Of a stretch of 64,000 nucleotides of DNA, positions 6,670 through 13,971 are shown in pieces; positions within the stretch are counted from its first letter, which is position 1; each line of letters starts with the position of its first letter. Under the pieces are notes generated by a model. The model did not search any database. It saw nothing but the letters and a program-made list of their open reading frames with translations, and was not told the origin of the DNA. Source of the stretch: CAIVPM01 sp964615145 (GTDB taxonomy: Bacteria > Bacteroidota > Bacteroidia > Chitinophagales > Chitinophagaceae); assembly GCA_964615145.1 (NCBI GenBank), contig CAZTOP010000007.1, positions 1 through 64,000 of the forward strand. The letters run 5' to 3'. The translations under genes and the position numbers were made by a program.

Positions 6670-8166
6670 ATGGCTTCTGTAGGTAAAGTAAAACAAATAA
6701 TTGGTGCGGTTGTGGACGTGCATTTTCCAAATGATAAAACATTGCCCGAAATCTACAACTCCCTAGAACTTAAAAAGCCCAATGGCGATATTCTTGTACT
6801 TGAAGTACAACAACATTTGGGAGAAGACAGTGTTCGTACCATTGCAATGGATGGAACAGAAGGATTAGTACGTGGAATGGATGTTATTGATACTGGCAAA
6901 GCAATTTCAATGCCTGTTGGCGATGGAATTAATGGCCGTTTATTTAATGTAACTGGCGATGCTATTGATGGTTTACCACAATTAGATAAGAAAGGAGGAC
7001 GCCCTATTCACTCAAAACCACCTGCGTTTGAGAATTTGAGTACAGCTAGTGAAGTGCTTTTTACTGGTATTAAAGTAATTGACCTTATTGAGCCTTATGC
7101 AAAGGGAGGTAAAATTGGTTTGTTTGGTGGTGCTGGTGTGGGCAAAACGGTATTGATTCAAGAGTTGATTAATAATATTGCTAAAGGTCACGGTGGTTTA
7201 TCAGTATTTGCTGGTGTGGGAGAAAGAACTCGTGAAGGAAATGACCTTTTGAGAGAGATGATTGAAGCTGGCATTATGAAATATGGTGATGACTTCAAGC
7301 ATAGTATGGAAGAAGGTGGATGGGATTTGAGCAAGGTTGATATGCAAGGTTTGAAAGATAGTAAAGCTACTTTCGTATTTGGTCAAATGAATGAGCCGCC
7401 AGGTGCTCGTGCTCGTGTGGCATTATCTGGTTTAACTATTGCTGAATATTTCAGGGATGGTGATGGCACAGGAAAAGGAAAAGACATTTTATTTTTCGTA
7501 GATAATATCTTCCGTTTCACACAAGCTGGTTCTGAGGTTTCTGCGTTGTTAGGTCGTATGCCTTCAGCTGTGGGTTACCAACCAACTTTAGCTACAGAAA
7601 TGGGATTGATGCAAGAGCGTATTACTTCAACTAAAAATGGTTCTATTACTTCTGTACAAGCAGTTTATGTACCTGCAGATGACTTGACTGACCCAGCTCC
7701 TGCAACTACATTTGCTCACTTAGATGCAACTACAGTATTGAGTCGTAAAATTGCTGACTTAGGTATTTATCCTGCGGTTGATCCATTAGATTCTACATCT
7801 CGTATCTTAACTCCTGCAATTGTTGGTGATGCACATTACAACACTGCAAACAGAGTTAAATTAATTTTACAACGTTATAAAGAGTTACAAGATATCATCG
7901 CTATTTTGGGTATGGATGAGTTGAGTGATGAAGATAAAATGACAGTTGCACGTGCAAGAAAAGTTCAACGTTTCTTATCTCAACCTTTCCACGTGGCAGA
8001 ACAATTTACTGGTTTAAAAGGTGTGTTTGTAAGCATTGAAGATACTATCCGTGGTTTTAATGCTATAATGGATGGAGAAGTAGATGAGTATCCAGAAGCA
8101 GCATTTAATCTTGTAGGTACTTTAGAAGATGCTATTGAGAAAGGTAAGAAAATGATGGCAAACTAA
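6670..8166 (+). CDS. atpD: F1 ATP synthase subunit beta
   Basis: This 499-residue protein is the catalytic beta subunit of F1Fo ATP synthase. It has the P-loop GGAGVGKT near 153-160, the GERTREGNDL block with the catalytic Glu, LFFVDNIFRFTQAGSEVS (Walker B), the ALLGRMPSAVGYQPTLATEMG segment and DDLTDPAPATTFAHLDATT. The ATG at 6670 gives the usual start MASVGKVKQIIGAVVDV; an in-frame start at 6640 overlaps the promoter. atpC follows 79 nt downstream. As in many Bacteroidota, atpD-atpC is separate from the other atp genes, none of which is nearby. Confidence 0.98.
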   Translation: MASVGKVKQIIGAVVDVHFPNDKTLPEIYNSLELKKPNGDILVLEVQQHLGEDSVRTIAMDGTEGLVRGMDVIDTGKAISMPVGDGINGRLFNVTGDAIDGLPQLDKKGGRPIHSKPPAFENLSTASEVLFTGIKVIDLIEPYAKGGKIGLFGGAGVGKTVLIQELINNIAKGHGGLSVFAGVGERTREGNDLLREMIEAGIMKYGDDFKHSMEEGGWDLSKVDMQGLKDSKATFVFGQMNEPPGARARVALSGLTIAEYFRDGDGTGKGKDILFFVDNIFRFTQAGSEVSALLGRMPSAVGYQPTLATEMGLMQERITSTKNGSITSVQAVYVPADDLTDPAPATTFAHLDATTVLSRKIADLGIYPAVDPLDSTSRILTPAIVGDAHYNTANRVKLILQRYKELQDIIAILGMDELSDEDKMTVARARKVQRFLSQPFHVAEQFTGLKGVFVSIEDTIRGFNAIMDGEVDEYPEAAFNLVGTLEDAIEKGKKMMAN

Positions 8167-8240
8167 TTAGCAAATTAGCCAATGTGCTAATATGCTAATA
8201 ATTCTTATTAGTACATCAGCACATCAGCACATTATCGCAT
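8167..8240. repeat. 8-nt-period repeat forming an inverted repeat between atpD and atpC
   Basis: Units TTAGCAAA, TTAGCCAA, TGTGCTAA and TATGCTAA (starts 8167, 8175, 8183, 8191) are followed by ACATCAGC, ACATCAGC and ACATTATC (8213, 8221, 8229). The arms 8181-8199 and 8215-8233 are inverted copies, 16 of 19 positions pairing. The three mismatches are A-C on the plus strand but G-U wobbles on the minus strand. It fills almost the whole atpD-atpC gap. Confidence 0.65.
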
Positions 8241-8245
8241 TTAAA

Positions 8246-8497
8246 ATGATTTTAGAAATATTAACTCCAGAGAAAAAAATTTACAGTGGGGATGTTTATG
8301 GGGTACAATTGCCAGGTGTAGAGGGTTTGTTTGAAGTTTTGGACAAACACGCACCTCTTGTAAGTGCACTTGGAAAGGGTAACTTGAAAGTATTAAAAAC
8401 AAAAACTCAATTTGAAAACTATACCATTCAAAGTGGATTTGTTGAGGTACTTAACAATAAAGCTACAGTGCTAATTGAGGGTGCCATAGAAGCATAG
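8246..8497 (+). CDS. atpC: F1 ATP synthase subunit epsilon (short form)
   Basis: This 83-residue protein starts MILEILTPEKKIYSGDVYGVQLPGVEGLFEVLDKHAPLVSAL, the N-terminal beta-sandwich of the epsilon subunit. The C-terminal helical hairpin that inhibits ATP hydrolysis in longer epsilon subunits (130-140 residues) is absent, a common state in Bacteroidota. It joins the gamma subunit in the central stalk. The ATG at 8246 was preferred to an upstream in-frame codon inside the repeat. An intrinsic terminator follows. Confidence 0.95.
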   Translation: MILEILTPEKKIYSGDVYGVQLPGVEGLFEVLDKHAPLVSALGKGNLKVLKTKTQFENYTIQSGFVEVLNNKATVLIEGAIEA

Positions 8498-8528
8498 TTA
8501 ATTCATTACTGAAATTTTACAATACCAA

Positions 8529-8555
8529 AGCCCAATAGAAATATTGGGCTTTTTT
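8529..8555 (+). terminator. Intrinsic terminator after atpC
   Basis: An 8-bp perfect stem AGCCCAAT/ATTGGGCT (8529-8536, 8543-8550) with a 6-nt loop is followed by a T-tract. It also touches the 3' end of the convergent LysE-family gene. Confidence 0.85.
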
Positions 8556-9210
8556 AATGCCCTACAACTTTATAATTAAGTGTAGCCCAAGCAAGGGAAA
8601 CAGCAAAAACAACTAACACGATACCTGATATTTTATTAATGATGTGTAGATTATGCGGTGTTAGTTTAGGGCGAATTTTTCCTGCTAATAGCACTTTGGC
8701 AATATCTGTACATAAAACAAAAAGCAAACAAACTGCATATACTGTAATTAAATATCTTGTTGGGTGCATTAATCCAATAATTTGAGTTTGAATTTTTGCA
8801 GTAGCAGCTAACCAAAAAATAAATACACCAGGGTTAAGCAGGTTCATAAAAAAACCAGAAAGAAATATACCTACTAATTGACGTTTCTTAAATACTTTGT
8901 CCTGAATACCACCATTATCATCTATCATTACTTTTTTAAAAAATAATGTATAAATACCAATAATTAGTAAAAAAGCACTTCCAGAAATACCTATAATAGT
9001 TTGGTGGCTTACTGCCTGAGCAAATAAACTTGTAAGCAAGTTACAAACTAAAACGATAATAATATCGCTGGAAGAAACACCTGCTACAAAGAAAAAACCA
9101 CCCTTGTGACCATTGTTTAAACTTTGTTTAATAATGGCAAAAATGATTGGCCCAATAGAGATGGCAAGCAGTAATCCTAAGGTTAGACCTGTTATGATGG
9201 CTTCAATCAT
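8554..9210 (-). CDS. LysE/RhtB-family exporter
   Basis: This 218-residue membrane protein has about six hydrophobic segments. The N-terminal signature GLTLGLLLAISIGPIIFAIIKQSLNNG includes the G-P-x-x-x motif of LysE/RhtB amino-acid exporters. It also has FLSGFFMNLLNPGVFIFWLA, where the family's LNP motif is kept. It would export amino acids or similar small solutes across the inner membrane; the substrate cannot be told. It stands alone on the minus strand, convergent with atpC, with the SixA-like gene upstream. Confidence 0.88.
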   Translation of the reverse strand: MIEAIITGLTLGLLLAISIGPIIFAIIKQSLNNGHKGGFFFVAGVSSSDIIIVLVCNLLTSLFAQAVSHQTIIGISGSAFLLIIGIYTLFFKKVMIDDNGGIQDKVFKKRQLVGIFLSGFFMNLLNPGVFIFWLAATAKIQTQIIGLMHPTRYLITVYAVCLLFVLCTDIAKVLLAGKIRPKLTPHNLHIINKISGIVLVVFAVSLAWATLNYKVVGH

Positions 9211-9261
9211 TCAGTTATTTTAGTGCGGTGAAATTAATGCCAAACAGTTATGTAGAAAATT

Positions 9262-9753
9262 TTAAATAGATTTTGGATAATCAAAAAACCAAAAGTCTTT
9301 TTTTGCAGTCTTGAAATTTGTCCAAGAGTTAGAATGTATTTGAACTGCAAAAATGCCACAAGTGGGCATATCGTCAATTTGAGTTTTACTTAATTCGTTT
9401 ACAAACTCTGTAATGCCAGGATTATGAGAAAACAAAGCAACATTGTTGAATTGATTACTTAAGTTTTCGATTGTTTTATAAAAGATATCTGGCATAGCAT
9501 GATATAATTCTCCTGCTTTTAGTATATTATTTTCGTCTTGCTGATACGCTTTAGCAAAATATGTAGCAGTTGTTAGTGCTCTTTTAGCAGTGCTTGAAAC
9601 AAACAAATCTATTGAAATATTTTTGTCAATTAGTCTTTTAGCCATTGCTTGTGCATCTGTATGTCCACGGTCATTAAGACCTCTATCAAAATCATTTAAA
9701 ACACCTAGCTCCCAACTACTTTTTGCGTGACGAATGATTAAAAGTTGTTTCAT
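9262..9753 (-). CDS. Histidine phosphatase, SixA-like
   Basis: This 163-residue protein has the phosphoglycerate-mutase-like core: LLIIRHAKSSWE near residue 5 carries the RH-x catalytic arginine and histidine, FVSSTAKRALTTA supplies the second arginine, and LFSHNPGITEF the second histidine. The short length matches SixA, which removes phosphate from phosphohistidine in histidine phosphotransfer domains. Other small-molecule phosphatase roles are possible. The start at 9753 gives MKQLLIIRHAK; an in-frame start at 9795 would add an unlikely Tyr/Phe-rich leader. Divergent from the YciO-like gene. Confidence 0.85.
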   Translation of the reverse strand: MKQLLIIRHAKSSWELGVLNDFDRGLNDRGHTDAQAMAKRLIDKNISIDLFVSSTAKRALTTATYFAKAYQQDENNILKAGELYHAMPDIFYKTIENLSNQFNNVALFSHNPGITEFVNELSKTQIDDMPTCGIFAVQIHSNSWTNFKTAKKDFWFFDYPKSI

Positions 9754-9811
9754 AATTTGGTAAAAATAAAAACAATCTGTGTAAAAAACGATCATTGGTT
9801 AACTTTGTACA

Positions 9812-10420
9812 ATGTTATTGCATATACATCCACAAAACCCTAACCCTCGTCATATTAAAACTGTGGTAGAATGTTTGTTAGATGGAGGTGTTATTATTTA
9901 TCCTACAGATACAATTTATGGTTTGGGCTGCGATATTTTTCAGCATAAAGCCATTGAAAGGGTTTGCAGAATAAAAAATATAGATGTTGCAAAAGCCAAT
10001 TTAAGTTTTGTATGTTATGACTTAAGTGATTTAAGTAAATACACCAAAAGTATTTCAACCCCGTTATATCGTATTCTTAAAAATTATTTACCCGGTCCTT
10101 ATACTTTTATTTTACCTGCAAGTAAAGAAGTGCCCAAAATATTGCACAGTAAAAAAGATACTATTGGTTTGCGTGTACCAGATAATGAAATTGCAAAAAC
10201 GATAGTTCACGAATTGAACCATCCAATTTTATCAGCCAGTTTGCCAGGAGAAATGGTTGAAGAATTTACTGATCCTGAGCTGATGTTTGAAAACTTTAAA
10301 CATCTTGTAGATATTGTAATTGATGGTGGTATTGGAGGATTTACTCCATCGACTATTATTGATTGTACCAAAGATATTTTTGAGGTGGTGAGAATGGGAG
10401 CGGGTGAGTGGAATGAGTAA
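9812..10420 (+). CDS. Sua5/YciO/YrdC-domain protein
   Basis: This 202-residue single-domain protein has the family's nucleotide- and carbamoyl-binding fold: GGVIIYPTDTIYGLGCDIF (about 28-46), NYLPGPYTFILPAS, TIGLRVPDN and GFTPSTIIDCT. TsaC/Sua5 make L-threonylcarbamoyladenylate for t6A tRNA modification. Here the lysine/arginine block usually reading K-G-R-P is RIKNIDVAKANLSF, which is closer to the YciO branch whose role is less clear. I therefore favour YciO-like, with a true TsaC probably elsewhere. Convergent with rnhB, 6 nt apart. Confidence 0.85.
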   Translation: MLLHIHPQNPNPRHIKTVVECLLDGGVIIYPTDTIYGLGCDIFQHKAIERVCRIKNIDVAKANLSFVCYDLSDLSKYTKSISTPLYRILKNYLPGPYTFILPASKEVPKILHSKKDTIGLRVPDNEIAKTIVHELNHPILSASLPGEMVEEFTDPELMFENFKHLVDIVIDGGIGGFTPSTIIDCTKDIFEVVRMGAGEWNE

Positions 10421-10426
10421 TAAACT

Positions 10427-11029
10427 TTATTTTTCAAACAACTCCATTTGATTTGGTAAAATATTAAAACTCATTCTATGGTATTTGCATACACCAAATT
10501 CTTCAATGGCTTTTCTATGAGTTAAAGTGCCATAACCTTTATTTTTATCCCAGCCATATTTTGGAAATTTTTTGTGCAATTGCAACATATAATCATCTCT
10601 GTATGTTTTAGCTAAAATGCTTGCTGCTGCTATGTTTGCAAATTTTCCATCGCCTTTTATAATGCATTGGTGTGGAATGTTTTTATAGGGCATAAACCTG
10701 TTGCCATCAATCAATAATAACTCAGGCTGAATATGCAATTGTTCTACTGCATTATGCATTGCTTTAAAAGAAGCTTTCAGAATATTGATTTTATCGATTT
10801 CTTTATTATCAACCTTTGCTATAGCAAATGCTATGGCATTTTGTTCAATAAATAAACGCAGTGTGTTTCTATCTTTTTCTTTTACTTTTTTGCTATCGTT
10901 TAGTAAAGGATGATAGAACGTATTAGGCAAAATAACAGCAGCTGCAAATACTGGTCCTGCATAACATCCACGACCAGCTTCATCGCAACCAGCTTCAATT
11001 AATTTATCTTGATAAAATGTTTCTAACAC
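10427..11029 (-). CDS. rnhB: Ribonuclease HII
   Basis: This 200-residue enzyme cleaves RNA in RNA-DNA hybrids, including single ribonucleotides in DNA. EAGCDEAGRGCYAGPVFAAAVIL (residues about 12-34) has the Asp-Glu metal ligands in DEAGRG. NDSKKVKEKDR and LLIDGNRF supply the further acidic residue and the family core, and AAASILAKTYRDD is the last catalytic block. The length is typical. No partner gene is in the same direction nearby. Confidence 0.97.
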   Translation of the reverse strand: MLETFYQDKLIEAGCDEAGRGCYAGPVFAAAVILPNTFYHPLLNDSKKVKEKDRNTLRLFIEQNAIAFAIAKVDNKEIDKINILKASFKAMHNAVEQLHIQPELLLIDGNRFMPYKNIPHQCIIKGDGKFANIAAASILAKTYRDDYMLQLHKKFPKYGWDKNKGYGTLTHRKAIEEFGVCKYHRMSFNILPNQMELFEK

Positions 11030-11108
11030 ATTGCAATATTATGAAACTGTACGGCAAGAAAAGAGCGATTTTTAATGATGATTTTCTAATCTCGACTGTA
11101 TCTTATTC

Positions 11109-11116
11109 TACATTTG
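11109..11116 (+). promoter_or_regulatory. -7 element TACATTTG of ctaA
   Basis: TACATTTG fits TAnnTTTG and lies 18 nt before the ATG of ctaA, giving a short leader. The -33 partner is unclear. Confidence 0.5.
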
Positions 11117-11134
11117 CAACATATTTTTTTAGCT

Positions 11135-12223
11135 ATGCAGCAAAGTTTGTTAAAAGATGATTTATTGAAACAAAATCAAGAAATGCGTTCAAACAAAATA
11201 ATTGCCAACTGGATTTTTGTAGGTGTGGCAATGCTTATCATTCAGGTTTTGTTAGGAGGGATTACTAGATTAAGTGGTTCTGGATTATCTATTACTGAAT
11301 GGAAACCAATTATGGGAGCTTTGCCACCCAACTCTGAAACTGAATGGGAGCAGTTGTTTTTAAAGTATCAGCAAATTGCACAGTATAAATACATCAATAA
11401 TCATTTTACCATAGCCGACTTTAAATTTATCTTTTTTTGGGAATGGTTTCATCGTTTGTGGGCAAGGTTAATAGCAGTTGCTTTTGCTATTCCATTTGCT
11501 TATTTTATCATAAAAAAACATATTAAACCTTGGATGATAAATCCATTAATAGCCTTATTTGTTTTAGGTGGTTTACAAGGATTAATTGGTTGGATAATGG
11601 TTAAAAGTGGGCTGAATGATGAAAATGTTTATGTAAATCACATAAAGCTTTCTGTACACTTTGTATCGGCAATGGGTTTAATTTGTTATGCCTTGGTTTT
11701 TGGTTTATCGTTAAAAATGAAGCAACAAGATTTTGTTATACACCCCTCGCTTAAAAAATTTACAATTTTTTTGATTTGTTTATTGGTCATTCAGCTTTTT
11801 TATGGTGCTTTTATGGCAGGTTTAAAGGCTGCTAATGTTGCCCCAAGTTGGCCACTTATTAATGGTATGGTTGTTCCTGACAGTATGTTTAAGAATGGTA
11901 TAAATGATGGTTTGTTTTTTAATAAAATTACTATTCATTTTATTCATCGCGGATTGGCATATTGTATAGCTGCTTTGGTGGTATTTTGGTGGATTAAAAG
12001 TAAGCATCAAACAAGCTCACTTACATTCTCCCAAATGAAAAATTATCCTTTAATTCTAGTGTTTTTACAAGTTGTTTTGGGAATTGCAGCAGTATTAACT
12101 AGCCCCAAAATTGTAATGGGAAGCTTTGGCGTTTTTGAGTGGATAGCCTTGTTGCATCAGTTGGTTGGAATGTTGTTATTGCTTAGCTTGGTTGCTAATG
12201 TATATTTGATAAAAACTAAGTAG
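11135..12223 (+). CDS. ctaA: Heme A synthase (COX15/CtaA)
   Basis: This 362-residue membrane protein has about eight hydrophobic helices. GGITRLSGSGLSITEWKPIMGALPP (about 42-66) is the COX15/CtaA signature, and WEWFHRLWARLI and FIHRGLAY carry conserved heme-ligating histidines. The enzyme oxidises heme O to heme A for aa3-type cytochrome oxidase, implying aerobic respiration. The ATG at 11135 was chosen because the upstream in-frame TTG overlaps the -7 promoter element. It is followed 48 nt later by uppS, which has its own candidate promoter. Confidence 0.96.
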   Translation: MQQSLLKDDLLKQNQEMRSNKIIANWIFVGVAMLIIQVLLGGITRLSGSGLSITEWKPIMGALPPNSETEWEQLFLKYQQIAQYKYINNHFTIADFKFIFFWEWFHRLWARLIAVAFAIPFAYFIIKKHIKPWMINPLIALFVLGGLQGLIGWIMVKSGLNDENVYVNHIKLSVHFVSAMGLICYALVFGLSLKMKQQDFVIHPSLKKFTIFLICLLVIQLFYGAFMAGLKAANVAPSWPLINGMVVPDSMFKNGINDGLFFNKITIHFIHRGLAYCIAALVVFWWIKSKHQTSSLTFSQMKNYPLILVFLQVVLGIAAVLTSPKIVMGSFGVFEWIALLHQLVGMLLLLSLVANVYLIKTK

Positions 12224-12237
12224 AAAATTCATTCCCT

Positions 12238-12245
12238 TATTTTTG
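12238..12245 (+). promoter_or_regulatory. -7 element TATTTTTG of uppS
   Basis: TATTTTTG matches TAnnTTTG and lies 26 nt before the uppS ATG, inside the ctaA-uppS gap. Confidence 0.4.
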
Positions 12246-12271
12246 CAAAAAAGCCTTTAGAACTTACTTTT

Positions 12272-13030
12272 ATGCAAGACTTATTTGAGAAGATAGACCA
12301 ACAAAAATTACCAACTCATATTGCTATTATTATGGATGGTAATGGTAGATGGGCAGAAGAACAGGGACAAGATAGATTATTTGGTCATTACCACGGCGTA
12401 GAAAGTGTAAGAAATATTGTAGAAGGTTGTGCAGAATTAGGGGTTGAATTTTTAACCTTATACGCATTTAGTACAGAAAATTGGGACAGACCCAAAAATG
12501 AAGTAGATGGATTAATGGTTTTATTGGTAGAAACTATTAAAAAGGAAGTACCCACACTTAATAAAAACAACATTAAACTACACGTAATTGGTGATACATC
12601 AATGCTTCCAGATTTTGCACACAAGGAATTACAAGAAGCATTACGACTAACTGAAAATAATACTGGGTTAAACCTTGTAATGGCTTTAAGTTACAGTAGC
12701 AGATGGGAAATTGTAAATGCTGTACAACAACTTGCACAAGATGTTAAAGATGGAAAACTTGAACCATTTTCCATAAATCATCAGGTTTTTCAAAACTATT
12801 TATGCACTAAAAATATTCCTGACCCCGAGTTAATCATTAGAACTAGCGGGGAGTTTAGAATAAGCAATTTTTTGTTATATCAACTAGCCTATTCAGAATT
12901 ATATTTTACAAATACTCGCTGGCCAGAGTTTAGAAAGCAAAACTTATACGAGGCTATTCTCGATTTTCAAAACAGAGAAAGAAGGTTTGGCAAAACCGGA
13001 AATCAAATAAAACAAGAAGCAGAATCTTAA
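12272..13030 (+). CDS. uppS: Isoprenyl transferase (undecaprenyl diphosphate synthase)
   Basis: This 252-residue cytosolic cis-prenyltransferase makes the C55 lipid carrier for peptidoglycan and other surface glycans. It has IAIIMDGNGRWAEEQG (catalytic Asp near 22), GVEFLTLYAFSTENW and the C-terminal LIIRTSGEFRISNFLLYQLAYSELYF block that binds isopentenyl diphosphate. The usual R-T-G-G-E is R-T-S-G-E here, as is often seen. Length and start are normal. Confidence 0.97.
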   Translation: MQDLFEKIDQQKLPTHIAIIMDGNGRWAEEQGQDRLFGHYHGVESVRNIVEGCAELGVEFLTLYAFSTENWDRPKNEVDGLMVLLVETIKKEVPTLNKNNIKLHVIGDTSMLPDFAHKELQEALRLTENNTGLNLVMALSYSSRWEIVNAVQQLAQDVKDGKLEPFSINHQVFQNYLCTKNIPDPELIIRTSGEFRISNFLLYQLAYSELYFTNTRWPEFRKQNLYEAILDFQNRERRFGKTGNQIKQEAES

Positions 13031-13137
13031 ATTCTATATGTATATATTACACAATTAAGTAAAATCATACTACCTTTATTCTTTAAAGGAGATATCCCTT
13101 TGTTCTCAATATTAACACTCTAACGAATTTTTTAATT

Positions 13138-13839
13138 ATGTCTCTAAAAAATGGAGCATCTTTAGTTGCTGAATACCCTAAAATGCCTATTACTGTTGAT
13201 TGTGTAATTTTTGGTTTTGACGATAATGAGTTGAAAGTATTACTTATTAGGAGCGATTTGGAAAAATATCAAGGTATGTGGAGTTTATTGGGCGATGTTG
13301 TAAATGAGGCTGAAGAAATTGATGCTGCTGCTTACAGGGTTTTAGACCAAAGAACAGGAATGACCGACATTTATTTAGACCAGGTTAAAACATTTAGCCA
13401 TCCAAAAAGGCACCCTGGCGGCAGAGTGATTACTGTTGCATACTGCTCCCTATTAAACATTAAACACCATAGCCTACAAATTACAGAAAACGAGTTGCAT
13501 TGGCATAATGTATCCTCAATTACAGAAATGGCATTTGACCACAAAGAAATTTTAGACACTTGTCACGAATGGTTGCAAAAAATGATACAAGAACACCCAC
13601 TTGGATTTAATTTATTGCCAGACAAATTTTCCCTTCGTGAGTTGCAAAATTTGTATGAAGCTATTTTAGGTGTTGAACTTGATAGAAGAAATTTTAGAAA
13701 AAAATTTGCAACTATGGATTTGCTTATTGATTTAAACGAAATGGAGCAAGACGTTCCGCATAGGCCAGGTAAACTATATAAATTCAATTTCGAAAAATAC
13801 AATAAAAGCTCACGAAAATGGGTTGGTATTGATTTTTAA
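13138..13839 (+). CDS. NUDIX-domain transcriptional regulator (NrtR/AraR-like)
   Basis: This 233-residue protein has an N-terminal NUDIX domain (about 15-150) and a C-terminal winged helix (about 155-230; FSLRELQNLYEAILGVELDR, DRRNFRKKF). The Nudix box is degenerate: GDVVNEAEEIDAAAYRVLDQRTGM lacks the REx2EE catalytic acids. That fits a ligand-sensing regulator rather than a hydrolase. In Bacteroidetes this family regulates sugar utilisation (for example the arabinose regulator BT0354). It sits directly before the GH13/SusCDE locus on the same strand, so it probably senses a product of alpha-glucan breakdown or a linked metabolite and controls that locus (inference). Confidence 0.88.
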   Translation: MSLKNGASLVAEYPKMPITVDCVIFGFDDNELKVLLIRSDLEKYQGMWSLLGDVVNEAEEIDAAAYRVLDQRTGMTDIYLDQVKTFSHPKRHPGGRVITVAYCSLLNIKHHSLQITENELHWHNVSSITEMAFDHKEILDTCHEWLQKMIQEHPLGFNLLPDKFSLRELQNLYEAILGVELDRRNFRKKFATMDLLIDLNEMEQDVPHRPGKLYKFNFEKYNKSSRKWVGIDF

Positions 13840-13887
13840 AAATTTCTTTTCTAAATAGAGAAAAATTTAACAATTTTTTAAAAAAAC

Positions 13888-13918
13888 TTTGATTGTATCA
13901 AGTAAATAATCATCTTTG
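13888..13918 (+). promoter_or_regulatory. Promoter of the glucan-utilisation operon
   Basis: TTTG at 13888-13891 and CATCTTTG at 13911-13918 are separated by 19 nt, the usual spacing of Bacteroidota -33 and -7 elements. The -7 has one mismatch from TAnnTTTG. It precedes the GH13 gene at 13972 by about 50 nt. Confidence 0.55.
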
Positions 13919-13925
13919 TAAAGCA

Positions 13926-13944
13926 ATGTGTTAAAAATACACAT
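13926..13944. promoter_or_regulatory. Inverted repeat ATGTGT-n7-ACACAT, candidate operator
   Basis: Perfect 6-bp arms with a 7-nt spacer lie just downstream of the candidate promoter and 28 nt before the GH13 start. The position suits a repressor site, possibly for the NUDIX regulator encoded upstream. No second copy was found upstream of the regulator. Confidence 0.35.
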
Positions 13945-13971
13945 ATAAAAACAAACGATTGCGAACGCTAT

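Noticed and set aside
13138..13839. Functional NUDIX hydrolase
   Set aside because: The catalytic REx2EE acids of the Nudix box are missing and a winged helix is attached.
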